The notes: generated by a model from the sequence alone, not told the origin. A stretch of 64,000 nucleotides of DNA from Acidocella aromatica (GCF_014201825.1 NZ_JACHFJ010000009.1:1-64000), one strand, 5' to 3'; shown: positions 27,510 to 37,278, counted from the first letter of the stretch. Translations and numbers: made by a program.

Positions 27510-29447
27510 TTAGACGGATTGAAGCAGGGAATCGAACATCGTGCGCGCGGCGCTGATGACCTGGGCCGCGGCTTGGTAGGCTTGCTGGTAATTGGTCAGG
27601 GTTACGGCCTGTTGGTCTGTATTCACCCCGGCCACGGTCTGCAGGTTGGTGGTGGCGGTGGAAACTTGCGTGGAGGTGGCGGTAGCCAGATTCTGCGCGG
27701 CGGAGGCATTGGCGCCTAGCCCAGTGGATAGACCAACAAAGGCCTGCTCCAGCGTACCAGCGGTGGTGGCGCTCGGTGTACTCCAGAGTGTGGCCATGCG
27801 CTGGGCATTGCTGCCGCTGGAGCTGTCGCCGGGGGTAAGGGTAAGGGTGTCGCCGCTGGCGGGCGTGCCGGTGATGGGCAACTGCCAATACTGGCCCGAT
27901 GCCGCGCCGGAGTTGGGGTAGGTGATGGCGATATTGCCGCCATTGCTGCCCAGCGTGCCGCTGGCGATGGCGGGGGTGGTATTGCCAGCGACGCTCACCG
28001 TGTAGCTGGTGGATGAGGTGAAGTTGAGTTGCAGATTCTGCCCGTAATAGCTGGCGGGAATCACTGCTGCGTTGCTGGCCGGGGTGCTGGTTACGGTGTC
28101 GGTGCCGGTGGTGATTGTGCCGGCATTGCTGTTGGTAATCGAGCCATCGCTTTGCAGCACGCCGGTCGTGGGCACATAGGGGTCGGCGGCGGCGATACCG
28201 CCGGCCTGGGTGGCGGCAACGCTGATGCCCGCGGCGGCATTGGGCGAGGGGTTGAGCGTGTATTGGTCGCCATTGGCTGGGGTGCCGGTGATGGTGAGAG
28301 CCATGCCGGCGAGCGTCGGCGGGGTGCCGCTGGCGCTGTAGCTCTGGCCGCTGGCTTGGTCGGTTGCCGCCCAGCCATTGGCCGTGGTGTAGCTGAGCAG
28401 GAAAGGCCCGCCATCGATGGGCAGGGCGCTGCTATCGCTGATGGCGGCGCTGACTGTGGCGGTGCCGGTGTTGCTGCTGCTGGCGGCCACGCTGGGGGCG
28501 GGAACCGAGAACAGCGCCTGGCCTTGCGCGCCGCTGGGCGTAAGGCCCTCGGCCTGCGAGGTGTTCACCTTACCGGCAAAGACGGCCGCCAGCGTGTCCA
28601 GGGATTGCAATGCCGCATTGCCGGACTGGATGTTGCCGATGGCGGCGCCTAGGCTGCCGTCATTTTCGGTGAGGGTGACGGGTACCGCATTGGTGCCGGC
28701 GGTAATGGTGGGCGTGCCGGAGTTTGTGGTGCTGGTGACTAAGGCCTGGGGGCCACTCTGGTCGAGCAGCACCGTGCCGCCGGTGGTGACGATCATCGAA
28801 CCATTGCTTTGCGGCAAGGTAGTCACGGGCAGGAATTGCGAGAGTGAGTTCAGTGCCGATTGCTGCTGGTCGAGCAGGGAGGGATCATGGGGTGTCTGCG
28901 TCAGCCCTTTGTTGATGGTGGCAAGCTTGTTGAGCAGATTGTTGGCCGAGGTGACGCCGGTGGAGAGAGATTCGTTCGCCGATGCGTTGGCGGTGGCGAT
29001 ATTCTGCGCTGCGCTCTGGAAGGAGCTGGTCACGGTTTGGGCGTCGGAGAGTACGGTCTGGCGCTGCGCGGTGCTGGTGGGGTTGGAAGCCAGCGTGCTG
29101 ACATTCTCGAAGAACTGGTTGGTGGCGGCTTGTACGTCGCCGTTATTGGTTAGCGCGTTGGAGAGGCTGGTGAGCGCCGTGGATTGCGACGAGGCGGCGG
29201 CATTGGCGCTGTTGGCGTTGCGCAGCTGCGCCGCGGCAAAGCCGCTGGCGGCGCGCACGATCTGTGCCGTCTGCACGCCGCTGCCCGGCTGATTGGGCGC
29301 GCCCACCGCGGTGGTGGCGTTCAAGCTCTCCGCCGCATAGCCGGAGGTGGTGGAATTGGCGATGTTGTTGGAGACCGTGGAAATGCCGGCCTCGAACAGA
29401 TCGAGTCCCGAAAGGGCGGTGGAGATGGCGCTGTTGATGCCGGTCAT
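27510..29447 (-). CDS. flgK: Hook-filament junction protein FlgK
   Basis: A 645-residue hook-associated protein 1. The N-terminus has the rod/hook motif SALSGLDLFEAGISTVSNNIANS, read over residues 9-31, and the C-terminus has the matching heptad region (TNYQQAYQAAAQVISAARTMF near residues 620-640). The middle is Thr/Ser/Ala-rich with repeated TGTPANGDQYTL and TGTPASGDTLTL units, which look like duplicated surface domains. Its ATG overlaps the flgJ stop. Confidence 0.95.
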   Translation of the reverse strand: MTGINSAISTALSGLDLFEAGISTVSNNIANSTTSGYAAESLNATTAVGAPNQPGSGVQTAQIVRAASGFAAAQLRNANSANAAASSQSTALTSLSNALTNNGDVQAATNQFFENVSTLASNPTSTAQRQTVLSDAQTVTSSFQSAAQNIATANASANESLSTGVTSANNLLNKLATINKGLTQTPHDPSLLDQQQSALNSLSQFLPVTTLPQSNGSMIVTTGGTVLLDQSGPQALVTSTTNSGTPTITAGTNAVPVTLTENDGSLGAAIGNIQSGNAALQSLDTLAAVFAGKVNTSQAEGLTPSGAQGQALFSVPAPSVAASSSNTGTATVSAAISDSSALPIDGGPFLLSYTTANGWAATDQASGQSYSASGTPPTLAGMALTITGTPANGDQYTLNPSPNAAAGISVAATQAGGIAAADPYVPTTGVLQSDGSITNSNAGTITTGTDTVTSTPASNAAVIPASYYGQNLQLNFTSSTSYTVSVAGNTTPAIASGTLGSNGGNIAITYPNSGAASGQYWQLPITGTPASGDTLTLTPGDSSSGSNAQRMATLWSTPSATTAGTLEQAFVGLSTGLGANASAAQNLATATSTQVSTATTNLQTVAGVNTDQQAVTLTNYQQAYQAAAQVISAARTMFDSLLQSV

Positions 29448-30331
29448 GGTTTGCCTGCCGTGCTTGCGATTGAGGAAGTGCCGCCAATGGCTTGCAGAAC
29501 CTGAGCCATGAGCGGGGATTGTGCGATGTTGACGATCTTGGAGGCGTAATTCGTGTCGGTCGCGTAGCCGCCGGATTGCAGCGCCTGGGCGAAGCCGGCG
29601 ACCGTGTTTTGCCCAGTGGCGGTGGAGAAACCGGATTGGATGAGCCCGACATAATCGGAAATACTGTCGGCAAGGTCTGAATAATTACGGAAGCTAGCGG
29701 TTTGCGGTGTCAGCACGCCGTCGATCACCTCATGCGTGGCGCGCATGGTGCCGGACTCGCCACCGCTCGCCTTCACGCCGAAGATGTTGTTGCCCGGCGC
29801 GGCGGCACCCCAGCCGGTTTCCAGCGCCGTTTGCGCCAGCACCGCTACCGGCGGCACGCCCAGAGCCTGCGCCGCCTGGGTGATTTGCGGCCAAACGGAT
29901 TTGGCGAAGTTCTTGGCTTGGGTCACCAGATCCGTGGCGGGCTGTGTGACTTCCGGTGCCGCTTCCAGGGCTTCCGTTTGGATGGTGGCGTTGACCGTTC
30001 CGGTTCCGGCGCTGGGCAGCGCGGTGGCAAGCGGCATGGGTGCGGCGGATACGGTGGCGGGAGCCTCGCTGGCGCCGCCGCCGATCTGGCGCGTGGTGGC
30101 GGTCAGCAGGCCGTTGTCGTATTTGCTGAAATCGTTCTGGGCGAGATTCCATAGGAACATGCTCTGGAAATCGCCACCGCCCGCGCCCAAGGCATCGGGC
30201 GACATGCCGTTCTCGTTCATGGAGGAGAGCATCTCGTACCACAGCATGCCAGCCACATGCTCCACCGTGGTGGAGAAGCTTGGCTTTTGCGGTGTGGCGT
30301 TGCCAAAAGCATGTGGTGCGGAGAGGAGCAT
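29444..30331 (-). CDS. flgJ: Dual-domain flagellar rod cap / peptidoglycan hydrolase FlgJ
   Basis: A 295-residue protein with an N-terminal rod-binding domain (about residues 20-75, VEHVAGMLWYEMLSSMNENG region) and a C-terminal glucosaminidase domain (about residues 140-280) with the catalytic Glu in AQTALETGWG and a downstream NYASKIVNIAQSP. It digests peptidoglycan so that the rod can pass. The fused two-domain form is typical of Beta- and Gammaproteobacteria; most Alphaproteobacteria have only the rod-binding part. Confidence 0.92.
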   Translation of the reverse strand: MLLSAPHAFGNATPQKPSFSTTVEHVAGMLWYEMLSSMNENGMSPDALGAGGGDFQSMFLWNLAQNDFSKYDNGLLTATTRQIGGGASEAPATVSAAPMPLATALPSAGTGTVNATIQTEALEAAPEVTQPATDLVTQAKNFAKSVWPQITQAAQALGVPPVAVLAQTALETGWGAAAPGNNIFGVKASGGESGTMRATHEVIDGVLTPQTASFRNYSDLADSISDYVGLIQSGFSTATGQNTVAGFAQALQSGGYATDTNYASKIVNIAQSPLMAQVLQAIGGTSSIASTAGKP

Positions 30332-30332
30332 C

Positions 30333-31448
30333 TCAGATTACCTTGATGTTGCCGTTGATCGCGCCAGCCTGCTTCAGCGCCTCGATGATGGCGATGAGAT
30401 CGGACGGCGAGGCACCGACCGCGTTCAGTGCCGCCGCCACATCTTGCAGCGTGGCCGCATGCGGTAGGTTGATGACCTGGGCCTTGCCTTGCTTGGCACT
30501 AACCACGGTGTTCTGCACACCAACCGTGACGCCGTTGCTGAACGGCCCAGGCTGGCTCACGGCATTCTGCGTCTGGATGTTCACGGTCAGGTCGCCGTGG
30601 CTGACCACGGCGGGGCCGAGGCTCACGCCTGCGTTCATCACGATGGTGCCGCTCTGGGCATCCACGATGATGGTTGGCGGTTGCTGTGGCGTGGTGATCG
30701 GCAGGGACAGGACATTGGCCATGAAGCGCATAGGGTTTTGGCCATTGGCATTAATATCGACCTCGCCGGGCGAGGCCGCCGAGGCCGCATTGCCACCATA
30801 GGCAGCGTTGATGACATCGCTGATGCGCTGGGCTGTCTCGAAGCTTGGCGTATCCAGCAGCAGGGCCGAGTTGCCGTTGATATTGTAATTTGCCTGTATG
30901 GTATTGGAGAGAATCGCGCCGCCGGGCAGATTGCCTACCGTTGGTACGTTCACGCTGGTGGTATTGCCGCCAGCCGAGGTGGCGAAACCGCTGACCAGAA
31001 GAGGCCCCTGCGCTTGGGCATAGACTTGCCCATTGCCGCCCCGCAACGGCGTGGGCAGCAGCACGCCGCCGGCAATGGAGGTTGCGTTGCCGATGGCGGA
31101 GACCGTGACATCGACATGCTGTCCGGCATGGGCGAAGGCCGGAACCTCGGCCGTGACCATCACCGAGGCAACGTCATAGGGCTGCATGGTGGTCACGTTG
31201 GTCATGGAGATGCCCATGTTGCGCAGCATGTTCAGGATGGTCTGCTGCGTGTACGGCACCTGGGTTGTCTGGTCCCCCGTACCCGCCAGGCCCACGACGA
31301 GACCGTAGCCGTAAAGCTGGTTGGTGGGCGCACCCGCCACGGTGACGAGCTGGCCGATGGTGGTGCTGTCAGCCAAAGCCACTGGTGCCGCCAGGGCCAA
31401 TCCGCAAAACGCCGCTGTGCAGGCAAGGAGGAGAATGTGCGGTTTCAA
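30333..31448 (-). CDS. flgI: Flagellar P-ring protein FlgI
   Basis: A 371-residue periplasmic ring protein with a signal peptide (cleavage near ALA, residue 26). The FlgI signature GYGLVVGLAGTGDQTTQVPYT, read within residues 47-67, and PLGAQ-like ring motifs are seen; the C-terminus AATLQDVAAALNAVGASPSDLIAI is characteristic. It follows flgH with a 4-base overlap (ATGA-type). Confidence 0.96.
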   Translation of the reverse strand: MKPHILLLACTAAFCGLALAAPVALADSTTIGQLVTVAGAPTNQLYGYGLVVGLAGTGDQTTQVPYTQQTILNMLRNMGISMTNVTTMQPYDVASVMVTAEVPAFAHAGQHVDVTVSAIGNATSIAGGVLLPTPLRGGNGQVYAQAQGPLLVSGFATSAGGNTTSVNVPTVGNLPGGAILSNTIQANYNINGNSALLLDTPSFETAQRISDVINAAYGGNAASAASPGEVDINANGQNPMRFMANVLSLPITTPQQPPTIIVDAQSGTIVMNAGVSLGPAVVSHGDLTVNIQTQNAVSQPGPFSNGVTVGVQNTVVSAKQGKAQVINLPHAATLQDVAAALNAVGASPSDLIAIIEALKQAGAINGNIKVI

Positions 31449-32128
31449 AATGGAGAGACCTTATTGAGGATCTGGTGAAGCCAGGGGACGTCGTGCGCAC
31501 CGTTGATCGGCCCATTGCCGACATATTGCACGTTCATGTCGGCCACCTGATTTGAACTGATGGTGGCGTTGGCGGTGATGTCCTCGGGACTGGCATAGCC
31601 GGTGACGACAATGCTGATGACATTGCCATTGATGTTCACATTGGTCCTGCCCGAAAGCGCGAGTGTGCCGTTGGGATCAACCTGGGTGATGACGGCTTCC
31701 ACTTGGCCGCTGATGTTGTTGGCGGCTGTGTTGGTCCCGGCACCGGTATATTCCTGGTCGGAATTGGCGTTGACCTCGGGCTCCAGGCTGCCGCCGTTGA
31801 TATGGCCGAAGCTCATAGGCACGCCCATGAAGCTGGTCATGGAATCGGCGAGTTTGCCGGTGCGCTTCAGCGCGGCGTCATCAACATTATTGGCGGTACT
31901 GCTGGTGACGATGTTGATGGTGACGAGATTACCCACTCGCCAGTCGCGCCGGGGTTCGTAGAGCGAACCGGAGGTGGCGACCGGGAAAACCGACCCGTCG
32001 GTAACCTGCTGTTGTGGCTGTACGTCCACGGGGAACGAGGCCGGGGCCACCAGCGCTGGCGGACCCGGCGGCTTGGTGGCACAGGCGGCAAGTGCCAGCA
32101 GGGCGACGAGGGTGGGCAGGGGCTTCAT
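31445..32128 (-). CDS. flgH: Flagellar L-ring lipoprotein FlgH
   Basis: A 227-residue outer-membrane ring protein. The signal peptide ends in lipobox LAAC (Cys16), typical of FlgH. Family motifs include GSLYEPRRDWRVGNLVTINI, over residues 54-73, and the C-terminal DMNVQYVGNGPINGA. Its start overlaps the flgG stop by 4 bases. Confidence 0.95.
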   Translation of the reverse strand: MKPLPTLVALLALAACATKPPGPPALVAPASFPVDVQPQQQVTDGSVFPVATSGSLYEPRRDWRVGNLVTINIVTSSTANNVDDAALKRTGKLADSMTSFMGVPMSFGHINGGSLEPEVNANSDQEYTGAGTNTAANNISGQVEAVITQVDPNGTLALSGRTNVNINGNVISIVVTGYASPEDITANATISSNQVADMNVQYVGNGPINGAHDVPWLHQILNKVSPF

Positions 32129-32919
32129 GCGCCGGCGGCGGCCTGAGCCAGGTAGTTGAGCTGGTTGTCGATGGCGCTGGCGGCCTGCGTGCCAAGCTGA
32201 TAGGCGCGCTCGGCCGAGATCATGTTCACCATGCTCTGTACCACGTCCACATTCGAGGATTCGAGATAGCTCTGGTTGACGGAGCCCAGCCCGTTGCTCT
32301 GCGGCGAACCGGTGATGGCGTTGCCGGAGGAGGTGGTGTAGGCGAACAGATTGCCGCCCAACGGTTGCAGGCCCTGCGGATTAACGAAGCTGGCGAGCTG
32401 GATCTGGCCGATCTGTGTAGCGGTGGAGGAGCCCGGCGTGGTGACGGAGACCGTGCCGTCGGTACCGATGGTGACCGAGGTGGCGTTGGATGGGACGGTA
32501 ACGCCGGGGATAACCTGATAGCCAGAGGAGGTGACGAGCTGGCCGGACTGGTTGAGCTGGAAGGAGCCGTCGCGCGTATAGGCCGTCTGGCCATTGGGCT
32601 GTAGCACCTGGAAATAGCCGGTGCCGTTGATGGCGAGGTCCAGCGGGTTGCCGGTGCTGGTGAGCGTGCCCTGGGTCAGCGTGTCCTTGATCGAGGCGAC
32701 CTTCACGCCGGTGCCGAGTTCCAGCCCCGAGGGATAAACGGTCTGGCTGGTGGAGTTGGCGCCGGGCTGGATTCCGTCCTGGTACAGCAGGGTCTGGAAT
32801 TCCGGTGTCTCGGACTTGAAGCCCGTGGTGTTCACGTTCGAGAGGTTGTCGGCGATCGTGTCCATCATCGTCTGGCTCGCGGTCAGGCCGGTGGCGATCG
32901 TATCCAGCGCGTGGTTCAT
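32125..32919 (-). CDS. flgG: Distal rod protein FlgG
   Basis: A 264-residue rod protein with N-terminal LSNVNTTGFKSETPEFQ and the characteristic GTGYFQV and C-terminal SNVDVVQSMVNMI motifs. The length fits FlgG, the distal rod. Upstream flgF is 40 bases away. Confidence 0.96.
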   Translation of the reverse strand: MNHALDTIATGLTASQTMMDTIADNLSNVNTTGFKSETPEFQTLLYQDGIQPGANSTSQTVYPSGLELGTGVKVASIKDTLTQGTLTSTGNPLDLAINGTGYFQVLQPNGQTAYTRDGSFQLNQSGQLVTSSGYQVIPGVTVPSNATSVTIGTDGTVSVTTPGSSTATQIGQIQLASFVNPQGLQPLGGNLFAYTTSSGNAITGSPQSNGLGSVNQSYLESSNVDVVQSMVNMISAERAYQLGTQAASAIDNQLNYLAQAAAGA

Positions 32920-32959
32920 GCGGTTGCTCCGTTGGCAAAGATGGCGGGCATGGTTTTGG

Positions 32960-33703
32960 TCATCCCTGCGCCAGCAAGGTGTTCAGTCCTTGGGCTGCGC
33001 TGGACTGGGTTTTCATCATGTCCGTTTGCAGCTGGTAGGAGCGGCTAGAGTCGATCATTTCGATCATGCTCTGCGTTGGGTCGGCGTTGCTGTCGTTCAG
33101 ATAGCCCTGATGCAGGGTACCGTTGGTCGAGGGCGTGAGCGTGACACCTGCGGGCGGGCTGTAGAGTGAGCCTGAGAGTGGGGTGAGCGTGCCGGACGGC
33201 GTGGAGACCAAGCCGATCTGCCCGTAAGTCTGCGCTGGGCCGGAGGGGTTGGAGAGCGGTACGCCGGACACGGTGCCATCCATGCCGATCTCCAGCTTGG
33301 AGAGTTGCGGTAGGCTGATGGGTTGCCCGCCGGTGCTAAGGATCGGGTTACCGGCGGAGTCGGTCAGGATACCGTCGGACGAGACTTGCATCGTGCCGTT
33401 GCGTGTCAGCGCCGTGCCGTTGCCGGTTTGCACCTGCAGCCAGGAATCGCCGCTGAGCGCCACGTTCATGGGGTCGCCTGTGCGGTTTAGTGCGCCTTGG
33501 GTGAGGTCTGGTCCGGGGGTGAGGGCGGTGGCGTCCCCGCCCGCCGGGGCATTTGTCCCCTGGTAGAGAGAGGCCTCCGTCATCGCCTGCACCGCGGCGT
33601 AACCGGGGGTTTGCGCGTTGGCCAGGTTGCTGGCCATCGCCTGCATGCGCGCGGTGATGGATTGCAGCCCGGCCATGCCGGTGTAGAGGGAGTCCGTCTG
33701 CAT
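32960..33703 (-). CDS. flgF: Proximal rod protein FlgF
   Basis: A 247-residue rod protein of the FlgF/G family: SNLANAQTPGYAAVQ near residue 26, DPMNVALSGDSWLQVQ in the middle and DPTQSMIEMIDSSRSYQLQ near the C-terminus. Assigned FlgF rather than FlgG by size and position between flgE and flgG. Three bases separate it from flgE. Confidence 0.93.
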   Translation of the reverse strand: MQTDSLYTGMAGLQSITARMQAMASNLANAQTPGYAAVQAMTEASLYQGTNAPAGGDATALTPGPDLTQGALNRTGDPMNVALSGDSWLQVQTGNGTALTRNGTMQVSSDGILTDSAGNPILSTGGQPISLPQLSKLEIGMDGTVSGVPLSNPSGPAQTYGQIGLVSTPSGTLTPLSGSLYSPPAGVTLTPSTNGTLHQGYLNDSNADPTQSMIEMIDSSRSYQLQTDMMKTQSSAAQGLNTLLAQG

Positions 33704-33706
33704 GGG

Positions 33707-34912
33707 TTAGATCTGCACCAGGCGCTGGGCGTCGCTCTGCTCGGTCTGGATAACCGAGGTATTGGCCTGGTACGCCTGCTGATACTGGATGAGAGACACG
33801 AGCAGCGAGGAGGTGGAGGCGTTGGAGGATTCCAACTCGCCGCCGGCAAGTGTGCCAGCCAGCCCGGTGCCCGGCGTGTTGACCACGGGCTGCCCCGAGG
33901 TGGAGGACGCCGTATACAGATTGCCGGTGGCCGGGGTCAGGCCCTCGGCATTGATGAAATTGGCGAGGGCCAGCTTGCCTGCACTCACCGTCTGGCCGTT
34001 GGAGTAGGTGGATTTGATCGAGCCGTTGCTGGAGATGGTGGTGCCGCTGTAGCTGCCGGCGGCGTAGCCGTCATTGGTCAGGCCGGCCACCGAGAAGCTT
34101 TGCGCCGCCAGCGTACTGCCAGTGAAGTTCATGTTGACGTTGGAGGCGGCGGAACCATTGCCCCAGTTCGCGCTGAGTGTCGCCGGGCTGCCGGAGGATA
34201 GCGCACCGGATGAGGTGAAGTTCAGGGTTGTCAGCGTCTGCGGTGTGCCAACACTGGTGCCGTTGGCCAGTTGGGGCTGAGCGTATACCGTCCACTGGTT
34301 GGAGCCGTTGTTTGCGAAATAAAGCTGCGTCTTGTTGGCGTTGCCGAGTGAGTCATATGTGACCACCGAAGTGGTTTCGTTATAGCTCGACGGGTCCGAC
34401 GCGCTGAAGGGTGTGGTTGTGGGCGTGGTGTCCCCGGAGTTGAGGCTGAGCGTGACGCCCAGATTGCTCGTGGCGTTAGCGGCCATCGAGCCGGTGTTGA
34501 TGGTGACGGGGCCCAGTGTGCCGGAAAGCGCACCGCCGGTGGTGGCGGCATAACCCTGCACGGTGGCGCCGTTCAGCGTCTCCAGCGTGCCGTTGGAGCT
34601 GAGCTGGAATGCACCGTCACGCGTGTATTGCTGCGTGCCGTTATTACTGACGATGAAATAACCATTGCCCTGGATCGCCGCATCCAGCGAGTTGCCAGTG
34701 GCGGTGAGATTGCCCTGGGTTAGGTCGGAGGAGATACCCTCGGTGGCAGTGCCGATGCCCGGCATGTTGGTGGCATTGGCGGGGTATACGTCCTCGAATA
34801 GAGCCGTCTGGCTCTTGAACGCGGTGGTGCTGGCATTGGCAAGGTCGTTGGAAACGGTGTTGAGGCCGGTTTGCGCGCCAAGCAGACCTGACAGGGCGGT
34901 TTGCATAGTCAT
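33707..34912 (-). CDS. flgE: Flagellar hook protein FlgE
   Basis: A 401-residue hook subunit. The N-terminus MQTALSGLLGAQTGLNTVSN and SNDLANASTTAFKSQ carries the hook/rod motif; QGNGYFIV follows and the C-terminus has a SLIQYQQAYQANTSVIQT helix. ATG 34912 overlaps the flgD stop as ATGA, and another ATG lies 6 bases inside. A long upstream in-frame extension runs through flgD in another frame and is rejected. Confidence 0.95.
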   Translation of the reverse strand: MTMQTALSGLLGAQTGLNTVSNDLANASTTAFKSQTALFEDVYPANATNMPGIGTATEGISSDLTQGNLTATGNSLDAAIQGNGYFIVSNNGTQQYTRDGAFQLSSNGTLETLNGATVQGYAATTGGALSGTLGPVTINTGSMAANATSNLGVTLSLNSGDTTPTTTPFSASDPSSYNETTSVVTYDSLGNANKTQLYFANNGSNQWTVYAQPQLANGTSVGTPQTLTTLNFTSSGALSSGSPATLSANWGNGSAASNVNMNFTGSTLAAQSFSVAGLTNDGYAAGSYSGTTISSNGSIKSTYSNGQTVSAGKLALANFINAEGLTPATGNLYTASSTSGQPVVNTPGTGLAGTLAGGELESSNASTSSLLVSLIQYQQAYQANTSVIQTEQSDAQRLVQI

Positions 34913-35589
34913 GAGGAGGCTCCAAGAACGGTTTGAACAGAGGAAACGGGAATGGTGGTCGCGGAACCAGCCACGTTGAGCGTGGGCGAGGTGCTGGAGA
35001 GATTCACGCCCTGCACGGTGTAAACAGTATATGGCGTGGTGGTGACGGCGGCGCCGGTGCTGTCTGATGCCGTAACATTGTAGGTATAGCTGGTGCCAGC
35101 CGTGCCGCCGCTCCAAGAGAAATCCTGCTGTCCGGCGGAGAGCGCGCCAAGGTTCAGCGTGGTGGCGATGCTGCCATCGGAATTCATGATTGTGACGGTG
35201 GTGTTCTTGGTGGCGCCGGCTAGGTTGAACGCACCGTCGGCGGTACCATTCGTTCCGGAAATGAGTGTGTTGCCCGTAACCGCCACCTGTTTGCCCACCA
35301 GCGATGAGGCCTGCGCGATTTGGGCAGCGCCCGTGCTGGTGGAGAGGTTGGAAAGTTTGGTATTGAGCGAGTCGATGCCGTTGACCGTGGAGATGGCTGC
35401 GAATTCGGAGGCCATCTGCGTCGGGTCCGCCGGGGATGTGGGGGATTGATACTTCAACTGCGCAGTCAGCAATTGCAGGAAATCCGATTGCGTCAGGCTG
35501 GCCGCGGAGCCGGAGTTGGATGTGGAGGCGGTGGTTGAGGCTGCGACCGAAGCCGTTGTGGTAGCATTGGTTGTAGACAGATTGGTCAT
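34909..35589 (-). CDS. flgD: Hook capping protein FlgD
   Basis: A 226-residue hook scaffold. The Ser/Thr/Ala-rich N-terminus leads into LTQSDFLQLLTAQLKYQSP and DPTQMASEFAAISTVN, the conserved FlgD domain that caps the hook. The C-terminal FlgD_ig-like part (FSWSGGTAGTSYTYNV) completes it. Two-base spacing from flgC. Confidence 0.94.
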   Translation of the reverse strand: MTNLSTTNATTTASVAASTTASTSNSGSAASLTQSDFLQLLTAQLKYQSPTSPADPTQMASEFAAISTVNGIDSLNTKLSNLSTSTGAAQIAQASSLVGKQVAVTGNTLISGTNGTADGAFNLAGATKNTTVTIMNSDGSIATTLNLGALSAGQQDFSWSGGTAGTSYTYNVTASDSTGAAVTTTPYTVYTVQGVNLSSTSPTLNVAGSATTIPVSSVQTVLGASS

Positions 35590-35590
35590 G

Positions 35591-36043
35591 TCACGACACC
35601 TGGAAGCTGGAGATCATTTGCTGGTCGATGCGGCTGGTTTGCTCCAGCATGGCTACCGAGGCTGAATAGGAGTTTGTGCTGTCGATCAGGTTGACCATTT
35701 CATCAACCTGCGAAACATTTGAGCCGGTGACGTAGCCTTGCGCATTTGCATACGGATTGCCGGGATCGTATTTCTGCACGGGGTTGGCGTTGCTCTGCAC
35801 TGTGTTTGCCACCTGTACGCCGAGATCGGCGCTATCTGTTCCTTCGGCAAGGTCGGTGCCGGTGCCGTTATAGTCGCTACCTGCCAAGGGGGCGGCGGAG
35901 AATACCAGCTCGTGTGCGCGATAGGGCTGCTGCCCGGGCGGGGTGATGGAGTCGACATTGGCCAGGTTGGACGCAATGGCCCCCATGCGCATGTTCTGGG
36001 CATCAAGGGCGCTGCCGACGATGCTGAAAATATCTGAGCTCAT
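35591..36043 (-). CDS. flgC: Proximal rod protein FlgC
   Basis: A 150-residue rod protein with the N-terminal MRMGAIASNLANVDS motif, YRAHELVFSA and C-terminal NVSQVDEMVNLIDSTNSYSA, as in FlgC. It follows flgB by 19 bases. Confidence 0.95.
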   Translation of the reverse strand: MSSDIFSIVGSALDAQNMRMGAIASNLANVDSITPPGQQPYRAHELVFSAAPLAGSDYNGTGTDLAEGTDSADLGVQVANTVQSNANPVQKYDPGNPYANAQGYVTGSNVSQVDEMVNLIDSTNSYSASVAMLEQTSRIDQQMISSFQVS

Positions 36044-36062
36044 GCGTTATGCCTTTGCGCGT

Positions 36063-36416
36063 TCAGATGCCGGAGGGGTTGGGGCGCAGCGCCATCACCA
36101 AGTCGGCTGTGGATTGGTGGAGAAAAGTGGAGGACGCCTGCATTGCCTCGCCATTGGCGGCGGCTTCAACACGTTCCGTATCCAGAGAGACATCGTTACC
36201 GTTCATCCCGACTACGCCATCTGTCCGGTATTGCGGGGCTGTGCTGTTGTCCTCGTGTCCCAGTTCGGCGTTCAGCGCTGAGTCGAAGGGAACGTCCACG
36301 GCCAGATAGTTCGGCGTGTCCGCATTGGCGATGTTATTGGCGATCAAATCTGAGCGCTCCTGCCGGACATTCAGTACGCCGCTGTAGAAATCCAGAAATC
36401 CGATCTGCATGACCAC
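36063..36416 (-). CDS. flgB: Proximal rod protein FlgB
   Basis: A 117-residue rod protein, first gene of the minus-strand arm. Motifs: RSDLIANNIANADTPNYLAVDV near residues 21-42 and a short C-terminal helix. ATG 36416 or ATG 36410 (second Met) may be used. The promoter must lie in the 493-bp spacer upstream. Confidence 0.94.
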   Translation of the reverse strand: MVMQIGFLDFYSGVLNVRQERSDLIANNIANADTPNYLAVDVPFDSALNAELGHEDNSTAPQYRTDGVVGMNGNDVSLDTERVEAAANGEAMQASSTFLHQSTADLVMALRPNPSGI

Positions 36417-36909
36417 TCTACGCCTCTCGCTGCGGTCCCAGCCGCATTGTTTACATGTGGAGGTTGTAGAGTAGCGATGTTAAAAACTCGTAAATGAAAA
36501 CATGAATAACTCGGCGGGAGTGGGAGAATTAAATTCATGCTTTTTGGCAGATTCTCAAGGGTTTCGACGGTGCCGCTGAGATGGAAGCTGATTAAAAACA
36601 AGTTCTAAGAGAAGTATTTTTACCACGCATTAACCATGTCGGATGTGAGGATATCTTTAAAAATGGACGCCAAAACTTAAGAGCTGCAATGTCGCGGTGA
36701 TATCAAGAAAAGACAAGAATACCAACGCATATGAGCCCGGATACGTGGCGTATCGCGGGCTTGTGTACGGCGGTGTTATGGAAGCGCAGTTATAAGCGGT
36801 GTGGAACTTTAATTCTGCCTGCGCCTGATGGCGTCATCGTGCAGCTTGCCTTGTTCATCGCTCGTATAAAGCCAAGTCCGGTAAGGCAAGGAGCTTATCG
36901 ATCCGCCTT
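36417..36909. other. 493-bp AT-richer spacer between flgB and the receiver gene
   Basis: The spacer separates the flgB start from the 3' end of the response regulator gene. It is clearly richer in A+T than the coding DNA (runs such as TTAAAAACTCGTAAATG around 36480). It should hold the promoter of the flgB-flhB arm. I looked for sigma-54 (GG-N10-GC) and sigma-28 (TAAA...GCCGATAA) patterns on the minus strand and found no convincing match. The only long frame in it (36731-37204) is antisense to the receiver gene over much of its length and is not supported. Confidence 0.5.
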
Positions 36910-37278
36910 CTACCGGGGGCAGAGTTGTTTGACGACGGAGAGAAGCTGGTTGGGCTCAGCCGGCTTGGTCAGCCAGCCGGAGGCGCCAGCGGCACGAGCC
37001 TCGTCGCGCTTGCGACCGCTGGCTTCCGTGGTGAGCACAATGATCGGTGTAGAGCGCATGGCAGGGATTTTACGGGCCTCCTTGATAAAGCCGATACCAT
37101 CCAGCTCTGGCATGTTAAGGTCGGTGAGAACGACGGAAGGCTTCACGCCATCGGTTAGTTTGGTGATGCCCTCCCGGCCATTCGCACCAGTTTCGACGTC
37201 GTAGCCAGCGCCTTTCAGGACAAGCGACAGACTCATGACCATTGTGGGTGAGTCGTCGAGAACAAGGATGGTCGGCAT
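36910..37278 (-). CDS. Single-domain response regulator (CheY-like)
   Basis: A 122-residue receiver domain only. Acidic pocket residues are in VLDDSPTM near the N-terminus, the phospho-acceptor Asp is in VLTDLNMPELDG (about residue 52), and the switch Thr and Lys are in VLTTEAS and LTKPAE. No DNA-binding output domain is present. It sits alone between the two flagellar arms, with AT-rich spacers on both sides, so it is likely to act on the flagellar motor or its expression. No kinase is linked. Confidence 0.92.
   Translation of the reverse strand: MPTILVLDDSPTMVMSLSLVLKGAGYDVETGANGREGITKLTDGVKPSVVLTDLNMPELDGIGFIKEARKIPAMRSTPIIVLTTEASGRKRDEARAAGASGWLTKPAEPNQLLSVVKQLCPR

Noticed and set aside
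36731-37204. A 157-codon plus-strand frame in and beyond the flg spacer
   Set aside because: More than half of it is antisense to the receiver gene, and the rest has no coding signature or good ribosome site.
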